In this document: positions 4,375 to 5,055 of the stretch, in pieces
How the letters are laid out: each line of letters begins with the position of its first letter
Numbering within the stretch: position 1 is the stretch's first letter
Source: an uncultured Selenomonadaceae bacterium
GTDB lineage: Bacteria; Bacillota_C; Negativicutes; Selenomonadales; Selenomonadaceae
Direction of reading: 5' to 3'
Length of the DNA: 5,055 bases
Assembly (NCBI GenBank): GCA_946402475.1
Contig: CAMIWP010000110.1
Location: 1 to 5,055, forward strand
The notes under the pieces: model-generated
What the model was told of the DNA's origin: nothing
Databases searched by the model: none
The model's input: only the letters and a program-made list of their open reading frames with translations
Made by a program: the position numbers and the translations under genes

Positions 4375-5055
4375 CTAGATCAGCATGTTGACAGCCATCC
4401 TGCTTTGTTCCTCCGGTGTCGGCGCCCTGTCCGGAAGCTTTGCCATCCGCTGTTTTGCCTGCTCAATGAGCTTTTTTGCCTTTTCTACTTCAACATCATC
4501 GCACATATTCCGCTTCAATCCATCCTCCACCGCCTCCAGATCCTGCTGAAGCCGAGCGAGAACGATCTGCATATCCGCCTTTGTGGCAGCTGCTGCAATC
4601 TGACGTCTGCTCTTGTCCTCATTGATGGTGACCGTGCCGCTGGAGCTTTCCGTTGACATGTTTCCGTCCTCGTCAATCTTGACCTTCATGCCCTGGAAGC
4701 CTACCTGTTCCTTCTTTGCAGCCAGCATTCCGTCTGCTGTCCGAAGATTCTCCAGAAGTTTTGACCGCTTGTCTTCGTCGGTGACGCACTCCCGCAGATA
4801 CTTGCCGGAAATACTGGCCACACCTTCCCTGACAACAGAAAAATTCTCCCGAAGATATTTGCTAAAGTCCTCCGTGCCGTAAAACCGCAGACTCCGGGAA
4901 CCATTCCAGATTCTCTCCGCATCATCCTGTTCTCGCTGAGACACATTCGAAAGCTTTTCCTCGGAGCTCTCCTGGACGCACAGCTTCTTCTCCGCCTTTT
5001 CCTTGTTTTTCTCTAGGACATTCTTCTGCAATTTCTCGGAGGAAACAGCCTTTCT
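4375..5055 (-). CDS. Hypothetical protein, C-terminal part (runs off the right edge)
   Basis: I do not recognise this protein; 226 residues are visible and the frame stays open to the edge. A TTG at 5031 could serve as a start but has no SD, so the gene most likely begins outside the window. The visible part is hydrophilic with no membrane span or signal peptide. It opens with a Lys/Glu-rich segment likely to be helical (about residues 1-40). A mixed middle contains LRFYGTEDFSKYLRENFSVV, and a short beta-like stretch with VKIDEDGNMSTESSSGTVTI follows. It ends in a helical C-terminal region (ADMQIVLARLQQDLEAVEDGL...VEVEKAKKLIEQAKQRMAKL) and the tail TPEEQSRMAVNMLI. There are three scattered cysteines and no obvious catalytic motif. 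It ends with TAG about 75 nt before the distal Rrf2 promoter copy, in the same direction; no convincing terminator separates them. Confidence 0.75.
   Translation of the reverse strand, partial: RKAVSSEKLQKNVLEKNKEKAEKKLCVQESSEEKLSNVSQREQDDAERIWNGSRSLRFYGTEDFSKYLRENFSVVREGVASISGKYLRECVTDEDKRSKLLENLRTADGMLAAKKEQVGFQGMKVKIDEDGNMSTESSSGTVTINEDKSRRQIAAAATKADMQIVLARLQQDLEAVEDGLKRNMCDDVEVEKAKKLIEQAKQRMAKLPDRAPTPEEQSRMAVNMLI

Noticed and set aside
1..5055. tRNA, rRNA, CRISPR array, insertion sequence or phage attachment site
   Set aside because: No cloverleaf-like element, regularly spaced repeat array, transposase or terminal inverted repeats with target duplication were seen on either strand.

Overview
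All genes in this window lie on the minus strand, so transcription runs from high to low coordinates. The content is bacterial and fits a low-oxygen member of the Bacillota. The RNase Y coiled coil, the FeoA/FeoB/Cys-rich trio, strong GGAGG ribosome binding sites and the Rrf2 regulator together suggest Negativicutes (Selenomonas-like). That placement is an inference from gene content, not from a search.

Layout in the direction of transcription: (1) 5055-4375, the C-terminal 226 residues of an unrecognised hydrophilic helical protein, open at the window edge. (2) 4374-4098, a regulatory region with two 35-bp near-identical promoter/operator blocks 139 bp apart and a GC-rich hairpin between them. 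(3) 4097-3705, an Rrf2-family regulator with three cysteines (C-x7-C-x5-C), probably an Fe-S sensor. (4) 3593-3405, a 62-aa secreted Cys/Gly/Tyr-rich peptide, followed by a 15-bp perfect hairpin terminator. (5) A near-consensus promoter at 3223-3195 with three Fur-like boxes at 31-32 bp intervals. It drives feoA (3136-2912), feoB (2899-1004) and a FeoB-associated Cys-rich membrane protein (934-770), and the operon ends in a terminator hairpin at 724-686. (6) An excellent promoter (TTGACA-17-TAAAAT) at 620-592, then rny (ribonuclease Y), which runs off the left edge.

Functionally the centre is a ferrous-iron uptake module. FeoB is the GTPase-coupled Fe(II) membrane transporter, FeoA its small SH3-like partner, and the Cys-rich single-span protein a likely accessory. 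The Fur-like boxes imply repression when iron is plentiful. The neighbouring Rrf2 regulator could add a second, Fe-S-based reading of iron status, but nothing in the sequence proves that it controls feo.

The most unusual observations are these. rny has no ATG, GTG or TTG in a usable position: a strong SD is followed by three ATC codons directly after an in-frame stop. The Rrf2 promoter block is duplicated. The small secreted Cys-rich peptide lies between two iron-related loci. I found no mobile element, CRISPR array, tRNA or rRNA.
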